Of a stretch of DNA of 64,000 bases, positions 10,539 to 21,676 are shown piece after piece; within the stretch, counting starts at the first letter, position 1; each line of letters opens with the position of its first letter. Position numbers and translations under genes: made by a program. The notes under the pieces are model-generated. The model was not told the DNA's origin. It worked only from the letters and a program-made list of their open reading frames with translations, and made no database searches. This DNA is from Emiliania huxleyi CCMP1516 (Eukaryota > Haptophyta > Isochrysidales > Noelaerhabdaceae), in the NCBI RefSeq assembly GCF_000372725.1, contig NW_005201792.1, forward strand, positions 251,440-315,439, in the 5' to 3' direction.

Positions 10539-13500
10539 CTAGGTCACCACTCTGGCCAAGCAGAGCCCGAGAAGCTTCTCAGAAGGGATTTCACCAGCGA
10601 GGAGCAGAAGATCGGAAAGCGCTGTTGCGCAACCAACGACAGGCACAGAACCCATGCCAATAGCGCCATGCGCGTCTCCGACGGGTGGGTCTGAGTGAGG
10701 TCCTGCCACGTCCTCGTCCTTCTGCTCGTTGGCGTTTGCCGGCTCGCTCTTCTTTAAGCGCAGCGGGCGGGAGAAGTCAGGCCTCGCGGGTACCTGATCT
10801 ACCTGCCCGCGCATCGCTTGGGAAGTATCAGTACCATCCGTGTGCTCTCGATCACTCGAGACGCGGTCTGGTTCTGGCTCAAGTTGCTTTTGCTGCTTAT
10901 CTGGCGCCGCAATCCACTCTGGGGTGAGGGCAGCCGCCGCCTGCCGCCGCGACTGATCGTACGAGCCAGTGATTTCTTGCGATCCCTTCTGGCCAGCGGT
11001 GAGCGCTCCACGGGCCCAGCTTCCAGAGACCCTGGCTGAGGTTGGCAGCGTGACCATCCCGTGCCCATGACGAAGGCCGCCATGCCACTGGCCTTCGTAG
11101 CGCCGCCCGTCTGGCTCGAAGCAAATGCCGTGGTCTTCGGGAGCTCCTGCTCGGAAAGTGCCCTCGAAGCGAGCGCCGTTTGCATACCTCATGCTGCCGC
11201 GCCCATCCGGCGCGCCCGACCGTACCTGGCCATCGAAGCGGTGACCGCCCGAAAGCAGGAGCGTCCCACGGCACGAGTGCGCCTCTCCTCCTCGCCATTC
11301 GCCCTCGAGCTGGGCACCGCTTGTGTAGGTAAGACGCCCGCGGCCGTGCGGAGCGCCCGCTCGCCAGCTCCCATCGAACGTACCGCCCTTGTGTGGCACG
11401 CTGTCGGCATGCGCCGCCTTATCCGGGCACAGTGCGCCCTTTGCAAAGGTCCCCCTCAGTGAGGCGCCTTGCGCTGATTTCAGGACACCTTTGCCGTGTG
11501 GCTGACCGCCCACCCAGCCTCCCTCCCAATGGGATCCGTCCCCAATCGTGCATGAGCGCCACACTGGCAGCGCCTCGTCGAGGCAGCCATTCGCCCAAGT
11601 GCCCTTCGTCTTCGAGCCATCGGCGGCAGTGAGTATGCCTCGTCGCCGCTCGCCCTCTACCCACTCCCCCTCGAAGGACTCAACGCCTCCGTTCTCGCCC
11701 CTGCGCAGCTCGTATCCAGGACCGTGGCGCCGCCCACGCGCGAAGCTTCCTCTGAATTCGACCGTACCGTCCGCCGACACAAAGTTGCCCTCTCCTTCGA
11801 ACTCGTCGCCGGCAAAGCGGCCTTCGTATCTCCCCTCAGAGCAGTGGAGCACGCCGCCCCCCGTCCTTTTGCCCTCCTGCAGCCTGCCGGAGAAGCTCCC
11901 ACCGCCGGGCTCGAGGAAGCCTTGCGCCACAACGCAGTCGTGAAACGTGCCTCGGAAGGTGCCGCGAATCGATCGTGGGCCGAGTGCAAGCAGCCCGTCG
12001 CCACACCACTGGCCGGCACGCCAAGCCCCACTAAAGCGGACAGGTTCGAGCTCCGTGCGCAGCAGGATGGCCTCGCCCGTGCCGTGCGGCGCGCCGTCCT
12101 CCCAATCTCCTCGATACTCCCCCCACCAGCAGTGGCGCTTACCCGACCACCAGCCGGCAGCCTTCATGCTCCAGGGCCAGTCATCCTTCCACAAGCCCTG
12201 CAGCCTGTCGCCGCCGTCACCTGCTCGTGTGAGGACGCCCTCGCCGTGCCGGACGCCGCGCTTTTGCCCAGCGATCCCGGTGGTCCTCCAGCCCCCGTCG
12301 TAGGCGTCGCCGTTCGTGTAGGTGTGCCGCACCGTCCCCTCCATAAACTCTCCGTCAGCGCTCCAGCTGCCGACCAAGCGATCTCCGTCCTGGAAGGTGA
12401 GGCTACTGCGCTCCCCTCCTCGCCGGCCCAAGGTGAAGCTGCCTTGGAAGACCGCCTTTGCTGCGCCCGACACGCCTTCGCGAGCGAGCGAGCCGTCTTT
12501 GGTGCACAGCATCGCGAAGCTGCCTTCGGCGTTGTACGGCTGACCCAATCGCCACTCACCGCTGAGCAATCCTATTTTAGTTGTTGCCGTGCCAACGCCG
12601 TGACGGAGCCCGCACCAGTGATCGCCCTCGTAGCAGCTGCTGTCGCCCTCCACCCGCCTGCCCGTCCCGCAGAAGAGGGCGTCGCCCGGCTCGTCCCCGG
12701 CCCGGCCCTCGACGGAGAAGCGAAGCGAGTACGGCTGGCTACGCGCGCTCGTGCCTCCGCCCACTCCGCCCACCGCCACGAAGAGGCGGCCAGGATGCAC
12801 GCGACCCTGATAGATCACCCTCTGCAGGGCTGCCATGGATGCGTCCGCCGATTGACCTGGTGCTGTACGGGCATCCCTGGCCTCTTGGCCCGGTGGTTGC
12901 AGGAGCAGCTCGCCTGTCAGCGACCTCCAGTCCCAAAACGTCTTGTTGGGCTTTCGATCTCGCTGGACCCACATCCCAAGCATAGAACCGTCCTTCCCAT
13001 TGTGCTGGTGCCCATCCACCGACAGGCTGAGCCTGTACGGGGGGTAGTCCTTGTCGCCAATCATAATTTCGTGAATCTGCAGCGAACCGCCCGCTAGCCT
13101 ACCGTGGATCTCGCGGCGGAGCCCCCCGGGCCGAGCCCCGTGCCCTGGGTGGTCTGCCGTCTCAACCGACTGCGGAGCAACTTTAAGCAATGGGGGTGAA
13201 GAACATGCCTTTCTTCCATCCACGGCGCGTGGGCTGGCTGCCGCGAGTACCTTGGATTTCTCGTTGCGCGAGCCATCAGAGCGCTTCGCAGCGGGCAGCA
13301 CCGAGCCGGCGGACAGCTTTTGTGCCATTGCAGCATCGAGCTGGCGCGGTTCTCGCACAGCCTTTGGCGAGGCCTCGCTCGATTGGGCGGAGCTTGTGAT
13401 CCGAGGTGCAGGTTGGCGGCTGAGTTCCCGTGGTGCTGACTGTGTCGGCTTTGGAGGCGGTGGCCGCTTGGGAGGCGGTGACGGCTTTGGTGGTGACGAT

Positions 13501-13928
13501 CTTGGCGTCGATTGAGCCTGCGGTGGTTGTTGCGCCTTGCGAGGTGGAGGCTGCGACGAAGCAGCAGCTGGAGGCGACGGCGGCAACGCCGTCGTTTTGT
13601 CGCGTGGCAGAGGAGTCGGAGATGCGGTGGACTGTTGACTCGTTACGGACACGTGCAATGACACACCAACAGCAGGCGTACTTCCCGAGCATATGAGCTG
13701 CAACCGGACCCGTGCCAACTGCCTGTTTCTCACCCCCTTGTCCTGGACGGAGGCTGCTCGCGCACGATTTGCGGTGCCTGTTGTCTCTAAAGTCTCCGTG
13801 CCCCTCGATACTTCGACGTCGGCTTGAGCTGCTGTCCTTGGTAGCTCTCCCTCAAAGGAATCGGGCGGCAGCTCCAGCGACTCGAGAAAAGCGCGCTCGC
13901 TCGAGGCATACGAGCGGGAGGTGCCCAT
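10539..13928 (-). CDS. Large MORN-repeat protein, intronless
   Basis: One open frame of 1129 residues. Residues 1-250 are low-complexity and Pro/Ser-rich, probably disordered. A unique domain follows (IHEIMIGDKDYPPYRLSLSV ... WVQRDRKPNKTFWDWRSL). From about residue 440 to 1010 there is a long series of MORN repeats of the form YEG.W..G..HG.G (for example FEGEGNFVSADGTVEFRGSF, FDGSWRAGAPHGRGRLTYTS). MORN repeats act as scaffolds and membrane or protein-binding surfaces; no kinase or SET domain is fused to them here. The C-terminal 100 residues are low-complexity. The lack of introns in 3.4 kb contrasts with most neighbours and may mean a retro-copy, or simply a gene without introns. Confidence 0.85.
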   Translation of the reverse strand: MGTSRSYASSERAFLESLELPPDSFEGELPRTAAQADVEVSRGTETLETTGTANRARAASVQDKGVRNRQLARVRLQLICSGSTPAVGVSLHVSVTSQQSTASPTPLPRDKTTALPPSPPAAASSQPPPRKAQQPPQAQSTPRSSPPKPSPPPKRPPPPKPTQSAPRELSRQPAPRITSSAQSSEASPKAVREPRQLDAAMAQKLSAGSVLPAAKRSDGSRNEKSKVLAAASPRAVDGRKACSSPPLLKVAPQSVETADHPGHGARPGGLRREIHGRLAGGSLQIHEIMIGDKDYPPYRLSLSVDGHQHNGKDGSMLGMWVQRDRKPNKTFWDWRSLTGELLLQPPGQEARDARTAPGQSADASMAALQRVIYQGRVHPGRLFVAVGGVGGGTSARSQPYSLRFSVEGRAGDEPGDALFCGTGRRVEGDSSCYEGDHWCGLRHGVGTATTKIGLLSGEWRLGQPYNAEGSFAMLCTKDGSLAREGVSGAAKAVFQGSFTLGRRGGERSSLTFQDGDRLVGSWSADGEFMEGTVRHTYTNGDAYDGGWRTTGIAGQKRGVRHGEGVLTRAGDGGDRLQGLWKDDWPWSMKAAGWWSGKRHCWWGEYRGDWEDGAPHGTGEAILLRTELEPVRFSGAWRAGQWCGDGLLALGPRSIRGTFRGTFHDCVVAQGFLEPGGGSFSGRLQEGKRTGGGVLHCSEGRYEGRFAGDEFEGEGNFVSADGTVEFRGSFARGRRHGPGYELRRGENGGVESFEGEWVEGERRRGILTAADGSKTKGTWANGCLDEALPVWRSCTIGDGSHWEGGWVGGQPHGKGVLKSAQGASLRGTFAKGALCPDKAAHADSVPHKGGTFDGSWRAGAPHGRGRLTYTSGAQLEGEWRGGEAHSCRGTLLLSGGHRFDGQVRSGAPDGRGSMRYANGARFEGTFRAGAPEDHGICFEPDGRRYEGQWHGGLRHGHGMVTLPTSARVSGSWARGALTAGQKGSQEITGSYDQSRRQAAAALTPEWIAAPDKQQKQLEPEPDRVSSDREHTDGTDTSQAMRGQVDQVPARPDFSRPLRLKKSEPANANEQKDEDVAGPHSDPPVGDAHGAIGMGSVPVVGCATALSDLLLLAGEIPSEKLLGLCLARVVT

Positions 13929-14036
13929 GACGTTTCCCCATGTCCATGTGACGGTTTCCGTTACGTCGTTGCAAAAAGAAACATAAAACTCGACTTACTT
14001 AGTTTTCGTACAACCAACTCATCTTAAGGCCCTTTT

Positions 14037-14128
14037 CGGCTTTCGGGAATTTCGGCTTTCGGGAGTCAAGTTTGATGACTCCCGCCCAACTTTCGGCTTT
14101 CGGGAATCAAGCTTGATGACTCCCGCGC
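14037..14128. repeat. Tandem hairpin unit with TTTCGGCTTTCGGGA
   Basis: Two tandem units of about 50 bp. Each has TTTCGGCTTTCGGGA followed by an inverted repeat: GGGAGTCA at 14061-14068 pairs with TGACTCCC at 14076-14083, and the second unit has GGGAATCAAGCTTGATGACTCCC-type symmetry. It lies between the divergent MORN and JmjC genes. Confidence 0.8.
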
Positions 14129-16523
14129 CAACCAACTCATCGTGGAGTAGGCCCTCCGCCGGGGGGTTTCAAGAACGGAGATCGTCCTCCTCTCACAGCC
14201 CCCCCCTGCCAACTTCCCAGCGTGAGACTCCGCGTTCCGACTGGGGTCAGCGCTCGGATTGCGACCTACCAATACTGACGCTGGAGGACTGGCGGAAGAA
14301 GCATCCCGAGGGTTATCCGCAGATTCCGGTGCTCTTCAAGCCCTCCCCTGAATTGATGAAGCGCTCAAGCGTGGGCCTCTACTCGCAGAGTGTGGGTAAA
14401 CGAAAGTACCGTATTCGGTACTATCAAGAAAGACACCGAAAAAAGTCGCCGCGACACTCCACGACGAGCCAGCCAGCTGCCGGCTCGCACGGCAGCCTCT
14501 TCCTATGGACCAGCCTCGACTTCCATACAGTCAACATTTTGTCGCTGCGTGCTCGTGGTGAGCTGTGGCGGCGGTCGAAGTTCGCCCAGATTCGGTGACG
14601 AGCGCCGGACGATAGTACCGCCTCTGTTCGCCCTGTGCATGTCAGGCCAGGCTGCAGCAGAGCACTACCAACGTGCTGCCCTGTTGCAGCCTGACTTTGC
14701 CCACTGTGCACAGTCGCCAGAGCACCACCACCGCCCGGCATCGTGTCACGGCGAGCTCCTTCTGCGCCCGCTCGCGAGGCTCTCGCGCTGGCACACTTTG
14801 GCCATCTGCTGCTCGCGTTCGGCGAGCTCTTCTCCGCACTCCTGCCACGGTGCCGTCACCACACACCTTCTGGCTGGCCTGAGCCGCGCGGGGTCGCCGG
14901 CGGGGGCAACGCGTCGACCTCTCTCTCTGGTGCACCACGGGCCGCAACGGCCTGCGAGCAGCGTGCGCGAGGAGGCAGTGTGCCGGCACAGTCGAGCCGG
15001 AGCATCGGGTTCTTGATGCTTCTGGGGTCAAGTTTGACCTTATGTGGTATAATATGCAACAATAATGCTATGCTCTCACCCAGCCTTTTGAGATATGATC
15101 CCTCAAAGTCGAATTTTCGTTTACTGGTGACCATAGTACCGTTTGTCTTGTTTGCGTTTCTTCAAACGAATCCTTTAAAGTCTCGACAATCACTCAGCTG
15201 CTTATGTGGCACCGCAGAGGCTCCCTTGGGGATGCCTGAGGCCACCCCAACCACACACTAAGCCGTACGTAGACGAATTGCGCGCTACTTTTTTCGTTTA
15301 CCCACACTCTGCGAGTAACCAGTCGCGAGTTCCTGGACGAATATGGCGACACGATTGTCAATCACGGCCAGGCTACACACAGGCCGGTGGGCAGCTTGCA
15401 CTGCCCGCCGAGCAACAACGCGCATTGCGAATTCAGGATTACGGGACGCTGAGGAACCTCGCAAGCACGTGGCACAATCAGAGCCGCGGCCGATATGTGA
15501 GCCTCTTCCACTGCCGTAGCATCTTCTGCCACAGGCTCTTTTCCACGCTTGGCGTTCCCCGGCAGCTCGACGGCGGCCGGGAGCCCTCGTCTACCAATCT
15601 TCTCATTGGCGGACCCGGCAGTGGGCTTCCCTTTCACTTCCATCGAGCCAATTGGCAGATGCAAATATTGGGAGACAAGGCATGGTTCCTTCTGCCTCCG
15701 TCGGGCATGACCGCTGAGCTGTCCAAGAAGGTTGGGCCCTTTCTCTATCCCGCAGAGGGCTGGGCGCCTCATCTGAGCGGACGTGCTATTGGCGAGCGTC
15801 CGCTGGTGTGCGTGCAACGGCCGCGCGAATAATTTTTTCCCTGATAATTGGTGGCATGCGACGATGAACCTGGCGTACGGAGAGAAGTTGAACGAGGGAT
15901 GGCAGAGAGGAGGCAGAAGCAGCGTTCAGCTGGCCGACCCGTTCCAAGGTGGCTGCCCTCAGACCGTTGGAAGCTGTGGCCCAAGTTGCGGGGACGGCTA
16001 CTTCAACTTCATTCGCGCTGCCAAGTTGGCCACGAAGGGCTACCCGCAATCGCTCATCGCGTCACTCGCTGTCATTCGCGCTGCTGCGGACGCAGTCCCT
16101 GCCGCCACACCGCTCGGGGTCTCGCCTGTCGCGATGGAGGCGAGGGAGATCTGGAGTGATCATTCGCGTCAGGTGATGCTTGAGACCGCTGCTTTTGCAC
16201 ACTGCGTGGCCGCAATTGTCGTTTCCGCCAGATCGCATCCCTCGTCGGGAGCGGGATCGGACTGCGGTGCTGACACTGGCTCTGCGCAAGCTAGCCACCA
16301 GCTGACGACCACCTTGATCAAGCGGTGGAAGAGCGTGGCCTTCAACTTGTCGCAGTCAGTCTATCACAGGCAGTGCAGGATGGCCCCGGGTCCCCTCTGC
16401 TCCGCCTTGTCCGAGAGCGAGCAAACCGCTCGAGACCCGAGAGTCGTGGGCGGGGCAAAGCCGCCGGTGCATGATCGAGAGATCCCGCGGTGCTCGCACC
16501 GCGGTGCTCCACGGATGATTTGA
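14113..16523 (+). CDS. JmjC/cupin-like domain protein, several exons
   Basis: Probable Fe(II)/2-oxoglutarate-dependent oxygenase of the JmjC class. Pieces in order: ILTLEDWRKKHPEGYPQIPV (about 14272), SREFLDEYGDTIVNH (about 15320), GGPGSGLPFHFHRANWQMQI then GDKAWFLLPPS (15605-15715), and FFPDNWWHATMNL (15835-15875) with a C-terminal extension. The HFH and later WWHA are candidate metal ligands; the usual HxD/E is not obvious. The frame changes at about 15832 between VCVQRPRE and FFPDNWWHA, where no intron fits well, so a frameshift or sequence error is likely. About 950 bp between the first two pieces is unresolved. The start at 14113 is tentative. It converges with the sarcosine dehydrogenase gene. 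Confidence 0.55.
15011..15200. other. AT-rich island inside the JmjC gene
   Basis: A stretch rich in A and T (for example ATGTGGTATAATATGCAACA), markedly below the GC level of the surroundings. It falls in the presumed intron of the JmjC gene. No ORF of note. Confidence 0.5.
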
Positions 16524-16690
16524 GTAGGCAGGTGATCAGAAACAACTCCGATCACAAGGCTATGCGACCCTTTTCACATGGTCTTAGATATCTGAATGTA
16601 CACGCGTTTATACTCTCCAACTGAGGCGCGAGTGGGCGGCCTCACGGTCAGTCGCGCCCTCGTCACGCCTCGAGCAAGTGAGTACTCCGC

Positions 16691-19600
16691 TTATTGGGCC
16701 ACCTCGAGCAAGTCCTCCGCCTCGGAGTAGTCGCCAGCAATCCGCTTACCCTCCGGATCGAAGGGCGCCTTGAGGTGGAGCGTCGCGGGCAGCGGCGCGC
16801 GCCGCTTGCTGCGCACCGCCCACGACCCCTCGCGCAGCCACTTGGGCGTGATCTTTTCCAGCCCGTCTGGGCAGCGGACGTAGCCCGTCACCACCTGCTT
16901 CCCGATGCTGTGCCCGTACGCGGTGGAGCGCACGATGCCGAGCGGCTCGCCGTCGCGCTCGATGAGCTCCGCGCCGTGCAGCGGCGGCGCCCCGCCCGGC
17001 CCGCCGTCGGCGTCGAGCGTCAGCGTGACGATGCGGCGCTGCAGGCCACTCTGCATCTTGGCGAGCAGCGCGTCGCGGCCGAGGAAGCCGGGCGCGTCCT
17101 CGCGCCGCAGCTTCGGCAGGACGGTGAAGCCGATCGCAGCCTCCTGCGGCGAGTCGCCGCACGCCAGGTCGGCGTGCCAGTGGCGGTAGCTCTTCTCCGC
17201 CGAGAGCGAGTCGATGGCAAAGTAGCCGGCGTCGCGCACGGGCGCGCCGCTCCGTCGCTCGAGGGCGGCGCCCGCCTCGCGGAGCGCGGCGTACACCTGC
17301 GGCGCGCCGCCCGCCGGCATGTGCAGCTCGAAGCCCAGCTCGCCCACGAAGGTGAGCCGCAGCAGCCGCACGTCCGGCACGCCCGCCACCGTCAGTCCCT
17401 CCCTCGCCGTCGAGAACGGGAAGGCGGAGAGGTCGTCGATGGCGCCGCCGCCGACGAGCGGCGCGAGGAGCTGGTGCGAGAGCGGGCCCTGCACCGAGAG
17501 CAGGGTCAGCTCGTCCGAGATGTCGGCCACAGACACGCCGCCGCCAAACCCGCCCTCGTCGAGCGCCGACTCGATCCAGCGCAGGTCGTGCGACGCCGTC
17601 GCGCCGCCCGTGCACATGTACCAGCGGTTGTCAGCCAGCCGCGTCACCGTCACGTCCGCCTCGACGCCTCCGCGCGCGTTGCAGAGCGGCGTGTAGACGA
17701 CGGCGCCCGGGGCGCGCCCCTCCATGTCGTTGCCGCACACCCACTGCATCGCCGCGTCGGCGCGCGGGCCGCTGATCAGCAGCTTCCCGAAGTAGGACTG
17801 GTCGAAGAGCGCGACGCCGGACCTCGCCGCGCGCACCTGCCGGACGAGTCGCGGGCGTCTCTGCGGCTGTGGCGTGCGCAATGCCGTGGGCGTCGAGAGG
17901 CAGGTGCGTGGAGAGGCGAGTGGCGCCAGAGAAGCGCGTGGTGGTGTGGGGAAAAGGAGGAAGGGTGGGGGGGGCGTCTCGGGCGGTGTCCCTCGCCTCC
18001 TCCGCCACGCGGCCGAACGAGGCCGGCCAGCCAAAAGTGAGCTCGCCCTCCACAAAGTCGAGGTACGGGTGCGACTCGTGCGCGGCGACATCGGCGCGGC
18101 CGGCGCCCAACCGCCACCCGCTCTCCTCGTCCGCATACGCGCCGTAGTAGTCGTAGCTCCGCGGCAGCGCGCCTGCGCCGACGTCCGGCCCGACGAACCA
18201 GCCCGGCCGCTCGAAGCCGTGCCGCGCCTGGAAGACACATCCGGCGGCGGCGAGGCAGTCGTGCAGCGCGGAGCGGCGGGCGCCACGACCCGCGAGCGGC
18301 TCGTCGGACGGGAAGACGATCGCGTACGTCTTTGCGTAGGACTCGTGCGTCCGGTCCTGCACCCAGCGCGCGTCGGCGACGGTGGACGCGTGGAAGCGCG
18401 CCGGGTCGAAGCCGAACAGGTCGAGGGTGGGCGCGCCGTGCAGCACCCACGCGGCGAGCTCTCTGCCGATTCCGCCGCTGAGCATCATGCCCATGGAGTT
18501 GAACCCCCCCCCCTGGGGGGATTTTTGGGGGGGGTCGGCCCAGCGGGGGCCTCAAAGGGCGGAACCCCCCCCCCCCCCCCCCCACGCGCGGCCTCTGCCG
18601 CCCCGCGCGTGCGCGTGTGGCTCTCTCGCGCGAAGCTTTCTCGCGTGCCGCCGCTCGCCTGCCACAAGCCGCGCACGCCCGGCTGCGGCCCGACGAGAGG
18701 CTTGTGGTCGGGGGTGAAGGACTCGGGACCGCAGACGGTCGAGGCGATGCCGGTGTGCTCGACGGCGGGGCAGCGCTGCACGTGCCCCGTCATGTTTTGG
18801 AGGAAGGTGTCCCAGTCGAGGTCAAAGAGCCTGGCGAGTCAGAATGGGCTGCGGTGATGGACCGGCGTTCAGCGACGGCGGTCAGTCGTGCTGGCGGCGC
18901 CCAAACGCAAAGTCGGACGCCGGCTGTGCCCAAAACTCGGGGTTGGTCTCGTACCCTCCGATGGCCATCGCGCTGCCCTGCGCCTTGAGGTACACGGACA
19001 GGTCGTGGTCCCGCACGTTTGGCAGCCCGCCGTGCATCCCCTCGAGCGGCTCCTGCTCACGCGAGACGGGTGTGAAGAGACGCCGTCCACGGGCCCCGCC
19101 CCTCGCCCCTCTCGCGCGGCTCTCCGTCACGACGTACGCGTGCTTCATCGCGAGCAGCGGCAGCGGTGCGCCAGCCATCTCCGACACGGCGCCCGCCCAC
19201 GCGCCGCACGCGTTCACCACGTGGCCCGTCCGGATGGTCTGGCCGCAGGAGGTGTGCACGCCAACCACCCGCCGGCCGACCGTCCCTGTGGGGCTCGCGT
19301 ACTCCTTGGGGAGGCGACGGCGGGCGGGCGGTCAGCAGGGAGGGCAGCGGCAGCAGGGAGGAGGAGAGCCAGCCAGCAGGGAGGGGAGAGGCGCTCCTCT
19401 GTCACTAGACCCGCCACTCGCACGCCCTCGCGCACTGTGGCGCCAAGCCTCCGCGCGCCCTTGGTGTACGCGCTGACTAGCCCGGCTGGGTCGAGCGTGC
19501 CTAGAGAACCGGCGTGTTCGTGTCGACGACACGCTCTCCCTCTCCCTCGCGCCTTGGCCGGGCTGCGCTCCGTCGGTCGGCGAGTAGAGAGCGCCGTACA

Positions 19601-20081
19601 CGTCGTCTGTCCGGAGGAGAGGGTGCACCCTGGGCACCTCGCTCGGCGAGAGGACCTCGGAGGCGATGCCGTAGTACTCTCCCGTCTGACCCAGCCGCTC
19701 GTACTCGGCGAGCCGCTCCTTGTTGCCCGCGATGAAGAGGCCGCCGTTCTGAGTCCACGCGGCGCCGGGCGCCTCCTCGAGGCGCATCGCAAGCTCGCGC
19801 GTGTGCGTGTGCAGCTCGATGTCGACGTAGGACGGGCGCAGCCGCCACAGCATCCCAGCGGTGTGCCACGTCGTGCCGGCCGTGAGCGAGTGAGCCTCGA
19901 GCAGCAGCGTCGAGAGGCCCTGCTCCTGCAGGTGATAGCACGCCGAGGCGCCGACGCAGCCACCACCGATGACGACCGCGTCGACCGAGGCTGGCAGCGC
20001 CGCAGCGGGCCCGCTGCTCAGCCGGCGAGGAGAGAGGGTTCGCTGGCCGAGGCGACCGAGCTGGGGCGGACGGAGTCGCAT
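16691..20081 (-). CDS. SARDH: Sarcosine dehydrogenase, mitochondrial type
   Basis: Oxidises sarcosine to glycine, transferring the one-carbon unit to tetrahydrofolate; FAD-dependent and normally in the mitochondrial matrix. Seven exons give 925 residues, close to the animal enzyme: 20081-19571, 19500-19400, 19304-19125, 19052-18901, 18830-18659, 18512-17997, 17836-16691. Order: basic N-terminal presequence, FAD-binding [58 protein letters not shown], then the aminomethyltransferase-like folate domain ([42 protein letters not shown]). No intron is clearly GT-AG: three begin with GC, one is best read as GA (19570), and two are GA or GT (19399, 19124). Alignment from memory is nearly gap-free, so confidence is high. 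Confidence 0.93.
18500..18586. repeat. Homopolymer C tracts and hairpin in a SARDH intron
   Basis: A C run at 18504-18513, then CTGGGGGGATTTTTGGGGGG, then a run of about 19 C at 18565-18583. The first run straddles the 3' splice site at 18513. Strong G-quadruplex or hairpin potential on the transcribed strand; such runs are also prone to sequencing error. Confidence 0.8.
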
Positions 20082-20837
20082 GTATGTTGCACCCCTGTGA
20101 TGTTGCACCCCTGTGGAAGACAAGAAATTCGAGTACCTGGCGGCCCCCCTTAGCTACACAGTGAGAGAGAGAGAACAAAAGTACACTGAAAACCTCGGAC
20201 CCTCGCGCCTAGGCCCGCCGCCCGCCGCCGACGCCCACCGCCAATCCGACGCCAACAGCGACCTGGGCTCGCCACTCGACGACGACCTCTCCGACCGAGG
20301 AGGAGGAGGGTGGAGACCACACGGCCTAGACTCCCAGAGCCCCGACGACGACGGGGAAGGCCCGCCGCTGCTCGTCCCCGCCTCTGCTGTCACCGTCTCC
20401 CCCGCCGCCGCGGGCCCCTTTGCCCGCGTCGCGCAAGTAATCCCTGACTCTCCCTTCACACTTACCGACCCGATCCCGTCGACCGATCCCGCGCCCGGCC
20501 GATGACAAGCCCTACGTCTGCCCCCTCGCCGACTGCCCATGCGCATATGATGATCGGCCGCGCGCGGCACCCTCCTTTGTGGAAGAGAATACATTTCCCA
20601 CGAAAAGATGGCCCTGGGTTCCAACTTTTTCCGGGTATGGTATGGTACACTGGTCAGTTGACACGCGAACGTTCGTACGAGTTCCGAGGCGGAGGCGACG
20701 CTGCAGGACCCCCCATTAGCGATTGCCTTCGGCGGAGGCATTTTCGACTCACGCTGAGGCACTCGCAGTGGTACCTAGGTAGCGGCGTGTCGGCGACAGC
20801 GTCTGCGGCCTGAGGGCGGGATGCTCTGAATGCACGA
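20082..20837. other. Intergenic region between divergent genes
   Basis: Probable promoter region of SARDH (-) and the GH28-like gene (+). It starts with a short tandem repeat (TGTTGCACCCCTGTG twice, about 20085-20113). ORFs across it are low-complexity and unconvincing. No gene supported. Confidence 0.4.
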
Positions 20838-21400
20838 ATGCACGTCGCCCTCGCTGCACTCGCCTTTTTTCCACCAGAGACCGTGGTCGACCCACCGCTT
20901 ACGGGCGTCATCTGCTCCGTCCTCGACCACGGGGCCGTCGGTGACAACCGCACCCTCAACACGCCTGCCATCCAGGCGGCGATCGACACTTGCCACCGGG
21001 CTGCACCAGCGGGATCCACAGTGCTCGTCCCACCTGGTGCCTATCGTCCCGCGGCCAGCATCCACCTCCGTTCAAACTTGCGTCTCCACCTCGCCCTGGG
21101 CGCTGGCCTCTATGGAAGCTCCGATCCGAGCGACTACAGCGTCTCGCTGCAGTGGTTTGGTGGTCGGCATGTGGCAAACTTTGACGCACTCGTTCGCGGC
21201 GCCAACCTCACGAATGTGAGCGTGACGGGCTCAAACGGTGCGGCGCTTCCAGGTAATGCGTCGATCATTGATGGCGTGGGTTGGAAGTGGTGGTGCTGGG
21301 CAAAGGCTGAGGGTCGTGGCATGCCGCTGTACCAACCGTGGTGCCGGCTATTCAACCCAAATATAATGAACTCTTCCCCTCCATGGGCGCCCACGTCTAA
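20838..21400 (+). pseudogene. GH28 polygalacturonase-like gene, N-terminal part only
   Basis: From MHVALAALAFFPPE the frame gives a short hydrophobic leader, then VLDHGAVGDNRTLNTPAIQ, VLVPPGAYRPAASIHLRSN, LRLHLALGAGLYGSSDPSDY and IIDGVGWKWWCWAKAEGRG. This is the N-terminal right-handed beta-helix pattern of polygalacturonases (GH28). After about 21395 the frame runs into low-complexity Arg/Glu-rich sequence and stops at 21629 without the family's catalytic NTD and GHG parts. The near-perfect palindrome at 21677-21764 follows. It is probably truncated; a long intron to a distant exon cannot be ruled out. Confidence 0.5.
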
Positions 21401-21676
21401 TCAGGCGGGACGATCCAGTGCCGCCGCCCCTGCCCGGGGAAACCTCGGCCGGGCCATCGACGCACTCGGAACCGGTGGAGCCGGGAGAAGATGGAGAAGA
21501 AGAGAGACAGCATCGGAGGAAGCGACACCAACAACGAGGGAAACGGCCACAGCGGCTGTCGCATGTTGCTCGGCTGACGAGCAAGCGAGCGAAGGGGAGA
21601 ACCGGAAGCCCCGGGAGGACGGTCGGTGAGCCCCGAAACGAGGGTCTAAGCAGGTGTCTGTACAGGAGAGTGGTGT

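Noticed and set aside
16694-18040. 448-codon plus ORF antisense to SARDH
   Set aside because: SARDH on the minus strand aligns along its full length with its family; this is a mirror frame.
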